A stretch of 64,000 nucleotides of DNA from Serripes groenlandicus (GCA_031761405.1 JASEVX010000012.1:26893217-26957216); one strand, 5' to 3'. Positions 21,040 to 33,037 are shown, counted from the stretch's first letter. Notes: generated from the letters alone by a model not told the origin. Numbers and translations: made by a program.

Positions 21040-21345
21040 CGTATAGTTGGGATCTTAGAACACCGCGATATTGTCTCCAATTGAACAGATTCACTAACAA
21101 TATTCATGAGCAGGTGCTCGTCCTTTATCCAATGAAATCGCACGATACATCCATTGCTAGGTTCTATAAAAAGTGAACACTCGACAGTCACCGTTTCTCT
21201 ATCTCGTTTATCTAAATGGATTATTTTCTTTGTTTAATACCGTACGACCTTTAACGCGACAATCTAACTGACTTACGCACAAGAAATTGATCAGAGCTGT
21301 TTACGAGCGAGCGAAGTTTAGGTCTTGTTGGATAACGAGATTGTA
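21040..21345. repeat. Dispersed repeat, copy 1
   Basis: Shares CCAATG..ATCGCACGATAC, TCTCGTTTATCTAAATGG and GAGCGAAGTTTAGGT-like blocks with 23345-23680; part of it recurs near 33510-33600 in inverted form (CGTGCGATTTGATTGGA). Confidence 0.55.
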
Positions 21346-21482
21346 GTACCTCATACAGGCATGCATGTCAAACCCGTCTGTCATGAATTTCGCCACATAA
21401 ATTGTCATACAACAAATCTAACGTTTGGTAAAGTTACAGGCACTTCAATGTAATAGTTGGTTATTCTCGTAGGTCTTGAAGA

Positions 21483-21688
21483 CCGCCTCAGTGGTGTAGT
21501 GGTAAAGCATCTGCCTCGGGTGCGGAATGTCGTGGGTTCAATGCCCGGTCGGGTCATTCCAAAGACTTAACAAATGGAAGTAATAGCTGCCCTTCTTGAA
21601 CCTCAGGCGGGTGTCAAGATAAATTAACCAGAAAAGGCCGTAATATAACTGAAACCTTGTAGAAAGCGGCGTAAAACATAAAAAGAAT
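21483..21688 (+). mobile_element. tRNA-derived SINE, family 1
   Basis: CGCCTCAGTGGTGTAGTGGT head, B-box GGTTCAATGCC, body GGTCATTCCAAAGAC and GGTGTCAAGATAAATT, end AAAGCGGCGTAAAACATAAA. Confidence 0.8.
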
Positions 21689-21789
21689 CCTTCAGTGGCA
21701 TTTTAGTAAATTACCTGAACTGTGGGTAAGTTAGCGCATCAGTAATAATACTTCCCCCACAAATCAAAGCGTCAAAGAGGTTTGTTTTA

Positions 21790-22005
21790 TTTGGGTTTTA
21801 GGACGTTTTCAACTTTATTTCAGTTATACCACGGCGACAGAATAATTATTCATGGTCCATGTGTAAACAAACCAGTACTCGCAATCGATGTTGAATAAAT
21901 AAGTTTAAACCAAACCAGTACAAGGCTAGGAAATGGGACTTGCCCATGGGCACCCCATTCGGGACATCTGGTTACAAATCCCTGACGATAACCACTCTGC
22001 ATTGG
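21790..22005 (-). mobile_element. tRNA-derived SINE, family 3, diverged
   Basis: Minus-strand copy with complements of TTTCAGTTATACCACGGCGA, ATGGTCCATGTGTAAACAAA and CCCTGACGATAACCACTCTG; it has a ~45-bp internal insertion. Confidence 0.7.
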
Positions 22006-22309
22006 AGGTATTCCTGTCAAGGAAGTTTTAAAAAATAAAATTGAAAGTAGAATGTTAGGAAGACTGAAATATAGTTTTATAAATTCCCTTCAGAATGTTC
22101 TTCTGTGATTGACGCAGCATTAATTAAGCGATGTGATCGAATTCTTGTCTGAAAACATGATTGAAAGTGACATATTGTTATTGTTGTACTTACCTTTTCG
22201 GAATTTAATTTTACGCTTGAAGTGAATATCCTTTGAATACGGTATTCAGTTTTAAAAATAGACGAGTCATATACATTGGTTTACTTGGAGTTTATCCTTC
22301 ATTCTCAGG

Positions 22310-22635
22310 CCCGGTCTATCAGTCGGTAGAGACGCTTGCTGTCAATAAATGGGTTGTTAGTTCGAACCCCTGATGGGCAAACATTATATCCCACGTATTG
22401 CAAACATCATATCCCACGTTTGGCAAACATTATATCCCACGTTTGGCAAAAGTAACCGCGTAAGCGTCATTCCCCTCTCTCCAATGTGCTTACAGTCTTT
22501 GAGGAAAAGCAGACTATCGCTTTGAAATATTGTTGTGTTGAGTACTGGTGTCAGAAAGCTAGGTGTCACAAGGGTTCGTGAACTTGTCGCTGATATATGA
22601 CTGGACAGTTGTTGAAACCTCTATTAATAAATCCT
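22310..22635 (+). mobile_element. tRNA-derived SINE, family 2, with internal tandem repeat
   Basis: Head GCCCGGTCTATCAGTCGGTA with B-box AGTTCGAACCC, then three ~25-bp repeats of GGCAAACATTATATCCCACG (22377-22450) unique to this copy, then the family 2 body (GAGGAAAAGCAGAC, GTTGTGTTGAGTACTGG) and a decayed tail. Confidence 0.75.
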
Positions 22636-23344
22636 GCTAAAGCAATAGAATATTCCTCTATGCAATATCAGTCTAATTAGTACGTCAATGATAAGGTGTG
22701 TGATACAAATTAAACCTATACATAAGAGATAACGATTGAATGATTGGGGTTTAATGCCGTTTTTAACAATATTTCAGTCATCTTGTGGCAGTCAGTTCAC
22801 CAACAATTTCGTGTTTACAAAATTAGCCGTGCTGCTGCTCGTGACGTCTTTTATGAATGTCATTGACGTCTCTTTACTTATGTGAGCGTTCTCGAAACGT
22901 TTTAAAAAAAACATATTCAACTAAAACGCTATGATTTTGGTAAATTGTAACAAAAAAAACAAAAAATAGCTATCAACTCAAATTTGATGTAAAACCTTTA
23001 ACACATGAGTAAAGGTATATTAATTACAAAAAGAAAGTATAGGGTGTGATTCGAACCCTGTGGAAGTCTTTGCTGTATAGATGTTCTTCCATCGATCACG
23101 TAAGCCAACTCGATCATATTGTTTTGTCTATTTATATGTGAATGTAAGTATTTCATACAGAAACAAACATTTCTTTAAGAGGGAGGTTGGCATAAACTGA
23201 TAGAACGTTTTATTTCTTTGACGAAATTCAGTCTCTCGTTAACGGTACAATACAGTGTTAACTGGACACAATACTGGAGACTAAGACTGTTAACGTTCGA
23301 TTCATCGAAGCGTTATGTAGCAATTAAATCTCATTTAAATCAGA

Positions 23345-23680
23345 CCAAAATGCTAATACTTTGCTGTACGTACATGTTTATTGGGTCTGACTTCCCCTCA
23401 TAAAGAGTCGTCTCGAATTGACATAATACACTTGAATACTTATGAGAACGCGCTCGGTTTTTTATGTCCAATGTCATCGCACGATACAACAAACGCCAGT
23501 GCTATACAATCGAAACACTCGACAATTATCACTTCTCCATATCGTTTATTTATATGGGTCATGTAGCCTATTTACACCGTAGACTTTTGGTAAGCGACAA
23601 TTTGATTGGCTGACGCAAATACCAATCTGAGACGACGTCGTCAGATCTATATACGAGCTAGCGCAGTTTAGGTTTGGTTT
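23345..23680. repeat. Dispersed repeat, copy 2
   Basis: Counterpart of 21040-21345 (TTTGCTGTACGTA, ATCGCACGATACA, ATCGTTTATTTATATGGGTC, GCTAGCGCAGTTTAGGT). It abuts the family B MITE. Confidence 0.55.
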
Positions 23681-23892
23681 AAAATCCATCACTGACGAAT
23701 TTCACAAAGTCGACTCTTCCGTGTTAGAAATTGGACCACTCCATTTTTCGTCCAACAGGAAATTCGGTAAAATTTAATGTCTAAGTGGCAATCAATGCAG
23801 ATTTCAGAAGAGACAGCTCGTTACGAGTTGTTTCACCAGAATCTGCATTGTTTGCAAATGCCAATAATTGCCTTCGGCAGCGAAAGGGTTAA
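23679..23892. mobile_element. MITE family B, uninterrupted reference copy
   Basis: TTAA at both ends. Contains CTGACGAATTTCACAAAGTC, an internal fold-back (CAATGCAGATTTCAGAAGAG mirrored by CAGAATCTGCATTG) and terminal GGCAGCGAAAGGGTTAA. It lacks the family A insertion seen at 7.4 and 15.3 kb, so it shows the empty site GCAAATGCCAATAATTGCC. Confidence 0.75.
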
Positions 23893-24074
23893 TGCGATTA
23901 GTAGAACTCCTATAAACCGCCACTACCAGTCGGTATTGAACACGCTATACACAGTAACAAGGGTCACTCCCGTGATCATTGTCGTTGATCTTCTGTTTCC
24001 TTCCGGGAGTAATTGTTCTGACAAAATACCACCTCATTAAATAAATGAGCCGTTACGCGAGGAAACAAACATCG

Positions 24075-24275
24075 TGGTGTCTTCGTAAAGTATCGACCCG
24101 GATCAGCCTAAGCAGGACGCGCAGGCTAACCCGGATAGACACTTTTCGCCATCTGTGGTTTTTCTGTGTCAGTAATCATTACTCTATACCTCGAGCGCCC
24201 TGAGACGGAATGTGTCGACCGGATCAGCCTGTGCGGACTGCGCAGGCTGATCTGGGTCGATAAAATACGGAGAGT
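24075..24275. mobile_element. Internal part of the CAGGGGCGTAGC transposon family
   Basis: AAAGTATCGACCCGGATCAG, CTTTTCGCCATCTGTGG, ATCATTACTCTATACC and GACGGAATGTGTCGACCGGA occur in the same order as in 32105-32360. Terminal inverted repeats are missing. Confidence 0.65.
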
Positions 24276-24414
24276 AAATATTTTTTTTTCGTGGAACGTC
24301 TCAATTCGAGCCATTTCAACACGAGTTTTACCTAGTCCCATATATGACAAATCTGGAAAATATATATGAAATTTATAGCATTGAACAGAATTGAAAACAA
24401 AATGATGAGCTGCT

Positions 24415-25110
24415 ATCATGCTGTCAAAAGTCGTCTTCTACAGATGCGTCAAAACGTGACTGCAAGTGGGAAGGATTAACCCTTACAAAATGAAAGGTTA
24501 CAATTGACACCCTTGCAGCAGACAACTTTCGAAAAACATTGTGAAAAAGGAAGAGTTGCTTAATACAAATGATGTTTCACAATCTTTATAATGAATAGAT
24601 TTCCGTTTTTTCTAGACCTTATATAGATTTCCATTGATGATTTCAAAGCATTCAGATGACATTGAAAAATCATATCAGACACACAGAAACAGTTTTAAGT
24701 ATTCATTTCAATGCGGTTCTTAGGAAATTACGCAAAGACAGACATTAATGATCCATTTTCCACTTATAACTAAACTGTAGCAGACGACTCATGAGAAATT
24801 CCTCCTTTTGAAACAATGTTTTCAAAAGTTGTCTATTACTGATGCATGAGAACGCGTCGGCAAGTGGGAAAGGGCAAATAAAGAAATCTAAGAATGAGAT
24901 TGTAATAATTAAAAAGAGTTGAAAACACTGTTTCAAAAGATGCCTTCGTTCAAAATGAGCAGTTATTAACTTTTGCCACAATGTCTTTAACTCTTTCAGT
25001 GCCACAGGCAATATTGAGGTTTTTGCAAACAATGCAGATTCAGGTGAGTCAGCTCGTAACGAGCTGTCTCACCTAAAATCAGCATTGTTTGCCTTTTAGT
25101 TACCAGAATA
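24415..25110. mobile_element. Cluster of diverged A and B MITEs
   Basis: Family A pieces at about 24415-24600 and 24750-24880, and a family B core at 24993-25105 with CAGCTCGTAACGAGCTG and matching arms CAATGCAGATTCAGGTGAG / CACCTAAAATCAGCATTG. No coding sequence was seen. Confidence 0.55.
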
Positions 25111-25244
25111 GTCCAAAACTTTCATACATTGAGGAATGGACACACCCGATTTTGAAAATGTAAAAGTCTACTTTAAACAATTCGGCGCTGAAATAGTTAA
25201 AAGTTGTCTGCTGCAGATGCTTCATAATGCGTGGGAAAAGGGTA

Positions 25245-26084
25245 ACCAAACTTCCAAACATATCCTTGTGCTGACAGGTTACTTTTTTTGGACTGCCATT
25301 ATCAATGAAATCTCCAGACGCGATATTAATGTTTCTCATACTTGCGTGTCCTTCGTCATTTATGTTGAATGTATTTATGAAATATTGGGTCACAAAAAAA
25401 TGCGGCTGTTTTTGAGTGTTATTTAATCTCTTTTTTTTTATGAGGACATTTGCCACGTTTGTCATCTGCGTGTGTTCTATGTTAGCTTAGATCGTGAACT
25501 TTTTTTGAGTTACAAATATATGAGAAACAAATTTCAATCATCTCATAATAGGTGGAATGTATCTTTTGTTTGATGATATGCCATATTGTGTTGACTAAGT
25601 GGAAAATTCTCAATATATAATGTCGCTAATAATGAAATGAAATACACAACGAAGGCTTATTCCTTCCATACCAAAAAAACCCAACCCAGCATGGAATGAA
25701 CGTTGTTTGGTTTAATGACAAACCAAGAAGGTACAAGCTGGGTTTTTGTGAACAGTGTAGGTCCATACCAACTTACCTTTTCATACAGTCTGATACAGAT
25801 CTTCACTGTTCTCACTTACACAATCCTATCAGAAGCTTGTGTCAACTCATGTAGATTCTGATATATAGATGTATAGACTTTTCTGAACCGCGACTGTTCA
25901 GAAATATCGACCTTTACATGCACGACAGTGTAAGGACTTTGTAAATAGCTCCTGAACTGTGTAACGCGCAACGGAATATTTTAATATCGAAATGTATTTG
26001 TATTATTTATTTGTATTTTTCCAATGGAGGGACATTTTTATACGACCGTTTCTTAAAAACGGTACGTATTATGGTATGGTCATG
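25245..26084. other. No recognised gene
   Basis: Overlapping short frames on both strands at 25100-25465 have no recognisable content. The rest is AT-rich without known repeats. Confidence 0.35.
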
Positions 26085-26400
26085 TCCCTCCGTCCGTCCC
26101 CCCGTCCCTCCCTCCGTCCCTCCGTCCGCATGAGAGAGTACTTGTGGGATGCGTGTTTTTCTTGAAGCCCAACCACCACCCTTATAAAGACACTTAGATA
26201 AATAGTTTATTTTTATTTTTTATAACAGGTATCTCATTTGCATATTAATGTTATTCATTCCGTAAAAGGGGGTTAATTACGGAATGCATTGCATACTTGT
26301 GGGGTGCACCCCACAAGTAAACATCAAAGGAAATAACCCCACAAGTACACTCCCATGAGTTCGGCCGTCCGTTCGGGTTTTCCGCACGTTTTTCTTACAT
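26085..26400. repeat. Dispersed repeat related to 5485-5995
   Basis: GTCCGTCCCTCCGTCCGC run, GAGTACTTGTGGGATGCG, CCCTTATAAAGACACTTAGA and TTTGCATATTAATGTTATT match the intronic copies at 5.5-6 kb. Confidence 0.65.
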
Positions 26401-27131
26401 ACTTTGAGCTATTGAGCTGAAATTTTTGAATGAGTTATGCCGCTTTTTGGACTTAGAATATTTGTTTTCCGCACTTTTTTTTCTACATGCTTTGATGTAT
26501 TTAGCTGAAATCGTGTATATGGCTTTGTAATCAAGTGTCACAGATCAAGTTCACATTTCCTTGGATTTCGTCAATTTTTGAATGAGTTATGCCCCTTTTT
26601 GGACTTAGAATATTTGTCAATTTCTGCATGAGTTACAAAGAAGTTCCTGACGGGCGTATTATGTACCGTTTGCGGTACTTTTGTTACATATGTGATATTG
26701 AAAAAAGGTAAAAGTTGGCATTTTTGAATAGTATACATAAATGCACAATGTTCCCATAGGCCTAGTGGAGTAAGATAGTAGATGAAAAGTTCGAGTCTTA
26801 GTAGAGGTACTGAGATGTGTTCTGATATGACCTGTTGGTAAGCTGCTATTAGTTAAATAATGATACAGACTGCTTGCCGGATTTCTGCATGACACGATTC
26901 TTCAAATAAATATGCTCATGCTAACGGTGTTTCATACGCAAAAAAAAAGTGATTGTCCTTTCAAGAGATGTGGCCAGGAAAGCGTTATATGTGAACCACG
27001 TATTTACATAGTCTTCGTTCTTTATTAGAGACTGAAATACGAAGATATAAGCGATTCTCGAAGTAAACAGACATTAACGTAATTATTACACGTGTAGATG
27101 AGCGGTGCTCATTTCATTCTCTCTACTGTAA
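26400..27131. other. No recognised gene
   Basis: Contains a local repeat (TTTTTGAATGAGTTATGCC appears twice near 26435 and 26575) and AT-rich sequence. Confidence 0.35.
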
Positions 27132-27136
27132 GCTGT

Positions 27137-27471
27137 CAGGGGCGTAGCTCCCTTTAGGCACTGTAGGCACGTGCCTACACATTTTTTCTCAAAATGCCCC
27201 AAAATGCAGCTTCGGCGATAGACATCTGCGTAATGTATCGACCGGATCAGCCTGCGCTGTCCGCACAGACTGATCCGGCCGACACATTCCGCCTTAGGGG
27301 GATATATGTATAGAGTAGTGATTCCTGAAACAGAAAATCCACAGGAGGCGAAAAGTGTCTATCCGGGTAGGCCTATGTGGCATGCTTAGGCTGATCCGGG
27401 TCGATACTTTACGCAGATTCCACAATGTTGATTTCTTCACGAGACGGCCTACACATTGAGTATTGCAAAGC
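27137..27471. mobile_element. CAGGGGCGTAGC-ended DNA transposon, copy 1
   Basis: Inverted termini CAGGGGCGTAGC / GCTACGCCCCTG, flanked by the 5-bp direct repeat GCTGT. Internally two GATC-type palindromes (CCGGATCAGCCTGCGCTGTC and GCTGATCCGGGTCGATAC). It has no coding capacity, so it is non-autonomous. Termini are hAT-like, but a 5-bp duplication is not the usual 8 bp, so the superfamily is left open. Confidence 0.8.
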
Positions 27472-27839
27472 TACGCCCCTGGCTGTTAGTTTTTGTTAAA
27501 TTTGTATGTAATATTTTATTCAACTTGACCGATCATGAGGTGGTAAAATATATTATAAAATACACTGTAAACAGCTTTATGGTCACTTTAATGGATATCA
27601 ATATTATTAGGTCAATAGTAATGTCCACATTTATTGGTAGTTTAGTTTGAACTTATCTCAAGGAAAAATATCGATAAAACTATACTTATCAACATGTTCA
27701 CACGTACATGTAGTGGTAGTAGTATTATAACATATTTAAGTGACATGTTATACAATTATTATATGCAATAGATTAATACAACGGTTTAACATTCAGAGTT
27801 GTAGGCTATAATTGTACTTATTGAGTATTCTTTATTAGA

Positions 27840-28240
27840 GACTGCAATACGAACACATGAGCGGTTCTCGAGGTAAACAGACATTAACGTAATTATAACA
27901 CGTGTAGAAAAAAGACCCGCCTGTAAATGATCCAAATTATGCTTTTAACATAATTGTGTTTCAGCCTTCCATGACTAATTGGCGATCAGATTGCACGGAT
28001 GCGCTGGCTTGTCTGGATCTACACTTGTCGCAACTGCAAAACGGTTGGGTTTTCCCGAAATCGCCGCTCCTATCTTTGAATTACAGTTGAAAAAGCATTA
28101 ATCGTTATGACGTTTTCACTTGTCTACAGTAAGCTTAGAGATAATGCAAGCTGTTTATTGGCATATGGTTACGCTGGATAGCTACATGTAAGAATTCTAG
28201 AAGACATTTTTCGGTTGTATGTTAATATGAAGAAGTATTG
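27840..28240. other. No recognised gene
   Basis: A block around CGAAGTAAACAGACATTAAC (27060-27080) recurs at about 27865-27890, showing a small local duplication. Nothing else was recognised. Confidence 0.35.
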
Positions 28241-28242
28241 TT

Positions 28243-28437
28243 TCTTATATCACGGCGTTTCCTGAAAAATTTACCAGTTCTTCTTGTATTATTTATCCTG
28301 ACACCGATCAAATAGTCGTATTTCTCCCTGTATCTCTGAGCGCAAATGAGTTATTGTCATAACCTGACCGAGAATCGGACCCTGTTCTCCAGTCCCAAAG
28401 GCGGACGCTGTAACCACTACACCGCGGCGACGGCAGG
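28243..28437 (-). mobile_element. tRNA-derived SINE, family 1 (minus strand)
   Basis: Complement of ATATCACGGCGTTTCCTG, TTATCCTGACACCGATC and the head CAAAGGCGGACGCTGTAACC ACTACACCGCGGCG, including a B-box complement GAATCGGACCC. Confidence 0.75.
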
Positions 28438-29138
28438 TTAAATGTTATTCTTCAAGTAAACATGATAACAATATGACCATGATGTTGCTAAATCGGCATA
28501 ATTGGAACAAACTCGGTAGAAGGACACCTAGGTAACATTTGTGCAAAATAATTTTAAATTCGGGCCTGTACTTTTGGAGCATTTTCCCCCTTTTCTGATG
28601 TCACAGTAACCAAGGTTTTGTATTAAATTATTTTTTTTGAATAAATTTGAAAAACAGATTACCTTGAAATTAAATATTTTGAAATTATTTTGAAATCGAT
28701 CAGTTGGTTTAAGAGGAGAAGTTGTTTATAGGAAAATGTGAACAGACAGGCGACGTCTACGAAAAAGGCGACGGCGACGGACGGTGAGTGATCACAAAAA
28801 CTCAACCCGCACTTCGTTTTCAGATGATGTAACAAAACAGGACCACACATTAGCCAATGTCTACCAAACAAGATACATATTAGCAGTCACGTACACGTAT
28901 ACTCTATCACAAATTAGTATCACCCATGAGCCAAGAAAAATTAAGCAGCAGTCACGCATATTCCATGTTAACGTTGGATGACCCATGAGCCATGACACAA
29001 CTAACCACTTTAAATGTAAGCAGTCACGTTTCCTTCAGAACCATCTTGGAGAGTCAATGAGCTTAGACTAAACCAACTAAAGTAAATAAAAAGAAGTCAC
29101 ATATGCTCTATCATAAAGTATGATCATTTATGAAATCA

Positions 29139-29637
29139 TCAGGTAAATGCAGGGTTGATTTATCAGGTTAATGCAGTGTTGATTTATCAGGTAAATGCAG
29201 TGTTGATTTATCAGGTTAATGCAGTGTTGATTTATCAGGTTAATGCAGTGTTGATTTATCAGGTAAATGCAGTGTTGATTTATCAGGTAAATGCAGTGTT
29301 GATTTATCAGGTAAATGAAGTGTTGATTTATCAGGTAAATGCAGTGTTGATTTATCAGGTTAATGCAGTGTTGATTTATCAGGTAAATGCAGGGTTGATT
29401 TATCAGGTAAATGCAGTGTTGATTTATCAGGTTAATGCAGTGTTGATTTATCAGGTAAATGCAGTGTTGATTTATCAGGTAAATGCAGTGTTGATTTATC
29501 AGGTTAATGCAGTGTTGATTTATCAGGTAAATGCAGGGTTGATTTATCAGGTAAATGCAGTGTTGATTTATCAGGTAAATGCAGGGTTGATTTATCAGGT
29601 AAATGCAGTGTTGATTTATCAGGTAAATGCATTGTTT
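29139..29637. repeat. 24-bp minisatellite, about 20 units
   Basis: The unit TCAGGTAAATGCAGTGTTGA TTTA varies at three sites (GGTAAA/GGTTAA, GTGTTG/GGGTTG, one GAAGTG). The 24-bp period keeps frames open on both strands, producing repetitive octapeptides that are not credible proteins. Confidence 0.95.
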
Positions 29638-29639
29638 TA

Positions 29640-30687
29640 ATTCTTTTTTTCTGTATGACAATAAGAAGTTTTGAATGACGTCGTTAAAGAGCTTGTTATG
29701 AATAGATACATAATGTCGTCTGCTCAATGTTTATGGGATTATAATGGACACATATAATATATATAGCTTCATGATCATTTTAACTGTTCTCTGAATACCA
29801 TTCTATACCCTTTTATAGAAAACAACAAAACAATTTTTCATTTCAAATTATTATTTGGAAATCTCATGATAGAGAAAGCACTTGGGGAAACTTGTTCGAT
29901 TGTTTAAATAAGACGACGCAACTTTTATATCGTCATACTGGACTGATTGTTTCCAAATATGCTTGTTGACAACCCTTAAATCTTGAATTAACCTCTTCTT
30001 ACCGGAGTTGTGTTATGAAACAGTCAGAGGATTAACCACATAGGGAATTTCAGAACATTATTCGCTCTAACTTCTGTCTAACAAGTATTGTATAGCTTCA
30101 GCGACGAATTCTGATTCTAGCAATGCTGATTTATTATTTTTATCAAATTATTTTGGTGAGTAATATATAGAGGTAATTTAAACCCATTTTCTAGCAAATC
30201 AAGAACAAAATTACTTGCACCAGTACTTTTCCAAGAACTCAATTATTCTTAAATCCTACACCTAGCAATTATGTGTTTCTGCCCTTGTTCATACGCGAAG
30301 TAATCAGTTATGAATCTGTTGAAGTCAAAAGCATACTCATCTTTCAATAACTCGCCGTTACTATTAAGTTGTTTTCCCCTCGCTTGCCACGCTGTCATTT
30401 GCAACCTTCACTTCATCTCTCAAGGTTTTCACGTCGAAACGTTGCTGTTTAATTTCATTAAACAAATCTGATTAAGTCAATTTTTCCACAACCTCGTGGT
30501 CAGGCGAATAATACATTTTATCAAACGTGTACTCGTATAAGTAAGCAATTAATATAACCGTACTGAACACATCGGATCCCCAAAGCTGAATGACGTCGTT
30601 AACGAGCTTGTTATGAATAGATATATAATGTCGTCTGCTCAATGTTTATGGGATTATAATGGACACATATATAGCTTTATGATCATT
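29640..30687. other. No recognised gene
   Basis: A ~90-bp block (TGACGTCGTTAAAGAGCTTG, ATAATGTCGTCTGCTCAATG) at 29677-29770 is repeated at 30590-30680. The rest shows no coding or known repeat. Confidence 0.4.
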
Positions 30688-30917
30688 TTAACTCTTTCCC
30701 ACATAAAGACGCTTTCGACTTCTCTTCAGTAGACGAGTTAAAACAACATTTTCGCAAACGGAGAAATTGCTCATTATAGAGTAATTTACAGCTTTACCAC
30801 AATGTTTGAATCATAATTTGATTATTATACTTTCATTAACAAAATATCGTTTATTTCTGCAATGTAATTTGTTAAGGTCGTCTGCTGTATATTTGCTGTA
30901 TGTGGGAAAGGATCAAT
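30688..30917. mobile_element. MITE family A
   Basis: TTAACTCTTTCCCACATAAA to GTATGTGGGAAAGGATCAA, central fold-back ATTGCTCATTATAGAGTAAT; one terminal TTAA is mutated. Confidence 0.65.
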
Positions 30918-31560
30918 GGTTACATTAGGTTAGTAATGTCCACATTTAAAGGCCGTTCTTGTTTTGAAATGAACTCTAGCAAACATATCAGTAGAACAAT
31001 AATGATTAACATGTAAACACATAGAAGTAGTATTATCTTAAATATGTAAGTGACACGTAATTCAATTAATGTAAACACTATATTAATACAACGGTATATC
31101 ATTCCCATTTGTAAGCAAATCTTGTACAATTGGCTTATGAGTCACTATACGTACAGCAAAGTATTTTGATCTGACTTTCGTGAGAATATGAACATATCAA
31201 AAACTAAAATAACATAATCATTAACATAACAAGGAAAAAACTTAAAGCCTTCTCTAAGTGTACCAACAAATGTTACTCAATTATATATTAAAGTGAATTT
31301 ATGGTAATCCCATCCAAATTTCGCTTTTTTTGCTAATCACTTACCAATGTTTAGAAATACAATTTGAAAATTAAAATTCTGATAAATGTCCTTAACATAA
31401 ACGTTGTCTTTATCTACATTTATTCTGTATTTCTACGCACGTAACAACAGCCACGACACACGAAAACCGACCTTCGAGGGTTCTGATATAGATGGCTATA
31501 ACGACCAGCTAAAACAGCTTACTTGAAAAGTAAAATCATAGTCGCTCTTTGGATACTTTC
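30918..31560. other. No recognised gene
   Basis: AT-rich; no coding or repeat family was identified apart from short homology to 27650-27800 (GTAATGTCCACATTTA). Confidence 0.35.
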
Positions 31561-31561
31561 A

Positions 31562-31670
31562 GAGCCGTTGTTTGTTCGACAGCATTTCAGATATATCACG
31601 GAGTTTAGTGGATAATTGTACCAGTACTATAGGTATTATTGATTCGTACACCGAGGGATCAGCCATTATC
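31562..31670 (-). mobile_element. SINE fragment (minus strand)
   Basis: Complement of CAGATATATCACGGAG, TAATTGTACCAGTACTATAG and CACCGAGGGATC; a fragment of a family 1/3 body next to a 20-base poly-C run (about 31674-31694). Confidence 0.5.
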
Positions 31671-31691
31671 CAATCCCCCCCCCCCCCCCCC

Positions 31692-31816
31692 CCAGCAGCC
31701 AGTTGCTTGGGAAGATTGTTGTGTGGAGTACTGGTGTGAGAAAACCAGGAAATGCATGAGTAGGTGAACTGGCCGCCGTGATATAACTGAGAAATTGTTA
31801 AAAACGGCGTTAAACC

Positions 31817-31851
<35 letters not shown>

Positions 31852-31852
31852 C
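31692..31852 (+). mobile_element. tRNA-derived SINE, family 2, 3' half
   Basis: CAGCCAGTTGCTTGGGAAGA, GTACTGGTGTGAGAAAACCA, CGCCGTGATATAACTGAG and seven AATC tail units, nearly identical to 50413-50718, so a recent copy. Confidence 0.85.
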
Positions 31853-32120
31853 CCCCCCCCGAAACCCTGAGCGCCAAGGAGGGAAGCGATAACTACAATT
31901 TTTAAAGTCTTTGGCATGCCATGACTTGGGACCAAACTCTTGTCTCCCGTTACCAATGCGGGTGCGCTCTGAACACTTCGACAAGGCAGGGGCGTAGCTT
32001 GGCAATAATCACCCCCACCCCCGAGACCCTGAGCACAAAGGAGAGAAGCCATAACTACAATTTTTAAAGTCTTTGGCATGCCATGACTTGGGACCAAACT
32101 CGGGTCTCCCGCTGCCAATG
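31853..32120 (-). repeat. Two tandem SINE-derived blocks
   Basis: 31853-31985 and 32011-32120 share ACCCTGAGCGCCAAGGAGG, ACTACAATTTTTAAAGTCTT and GGCATGCCATGACTTGGGAC. The second lies inside the CAGGGGCGTAGC transposon that starts at 31988. Confidence 0.7.
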
Positions 32121-32427
32121 TGTAGGCCGTCTCGTGATAAAATCAACATTGTGGTCTCTGCGTAAAGTATCGACCCGGATCAGCCTAAGCATGCCACACA
32201 GACGTACCAGGATATACATTTTTCGCCTCCTGTGGATTTTCTGTTTCAGGAATCACTACTCTATCTATCCCCCACCCCTTAGACGGAATGTGTCGGCCGG
32301 ATCAGTCTGCGCGGACAGCGCAGGCTGATCTGGTCGATACATTACGCAGATGCAGCTGCATTTTGGGTCATTTTTAGAAAAAATGTGTAGGCACGTGCCT
32401 ACAGTGCCTAAAGGGAGCTACGCCCCT
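31988..32427. mobile_element. CAGGGGCGTAGC-ended DNA transposon, copy 2
   Basis: Inverted relative to 27137-27471, with the same termini and the 5-bp direct flank CAAGG. A SINE-derived block (32011-32120) is inserted near one end. Confidence 0.8.
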
Positions 32428-32849
32428 GCAAGGATGATAGCTATGGATGCTAAATTCTGAAGTTCAGTGTTCTCGTTACAACATTGATCGTACGACAAAT
32501 TACCATATATATGACACAGTTTGAAAAAAATCAAAGCAGTTGGTATAAGTATAGGCAATCTTGATAACGAATTTGTTTTTCGATAAAATAATCTAAATGT
32601 CAAAAGTAAATGAGACTTTCACGTGTGGTTTACAAAGAACATGTCATGCAGACTTTAATTAAGAAGTGTTTATCTGAAGTTTACTACTTCATTGTCCAAT
32701 CTTAAAGTCTTAAACTTTTACATTGATACAGAAAACAAACCGTTCGGATGGAATTCAGAATTAGCCACGATGCAGACCGTTTATACAAAACACGTTTCTG
32801 AATGGGTATCTTACATGTAGCCTCGTTTCAATTCCAATGTGAATATTCT

Positions 32850-33037
32850 TTAACAAAGGAAGAATGGAGTCTCACTCTTTTTTAAGGTGTAATTAAACCG
32901 TGGAACAGGCTGATGATCCGCAACAAAGTAGTCGTCCGTTTGCCTAAAAGATGAGTGTATACCTTCACCACGTTCACCAGTCTGCATTGAATATGTGACA
33001 ATTGGTATAATTTCATTGTAAATATGTATAGGATGCA
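32850..33037 (-). CDS. Possible terminal exon of an unrecognised gene
   Basis: On the minus strand an acceptor-like ACATTTCCAG precedes an open frame of about 61 codons ending in TAA. It starts HPIHIYNEIIPIVTYSMQTG and contains HSSFRQTDDYFVADHQPVPR. The residue composition is protein-like. I do not recognise the family. A decayed copy with a damaged acceptor (ATTTCAAG) and frame lies at about 62185-62300, so this is either a duplicated gene end or part of a coding mobile element. No other exon was identified, and no poly-A signal is obvious. Confidence 0.35.

Noticed and set aside
22310..22380. Functional tRNA gene
   Set aside because: A and B boxes are present but the cloverleaf stems pair poorly and a SINE body follows; the same holds for the other tRNA-like heads.
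28750..28784. Mini-exon of Arg codons between an AG and GTGAGT
   Set aside because: Too short and low-complexity; no neighbouring exon with matching phase.
29128..29727. 199- and 161-codon frames in the 24-bp array
   Set aside because: Same effect of a period divisible by three; octapeptide repeats on both strands.
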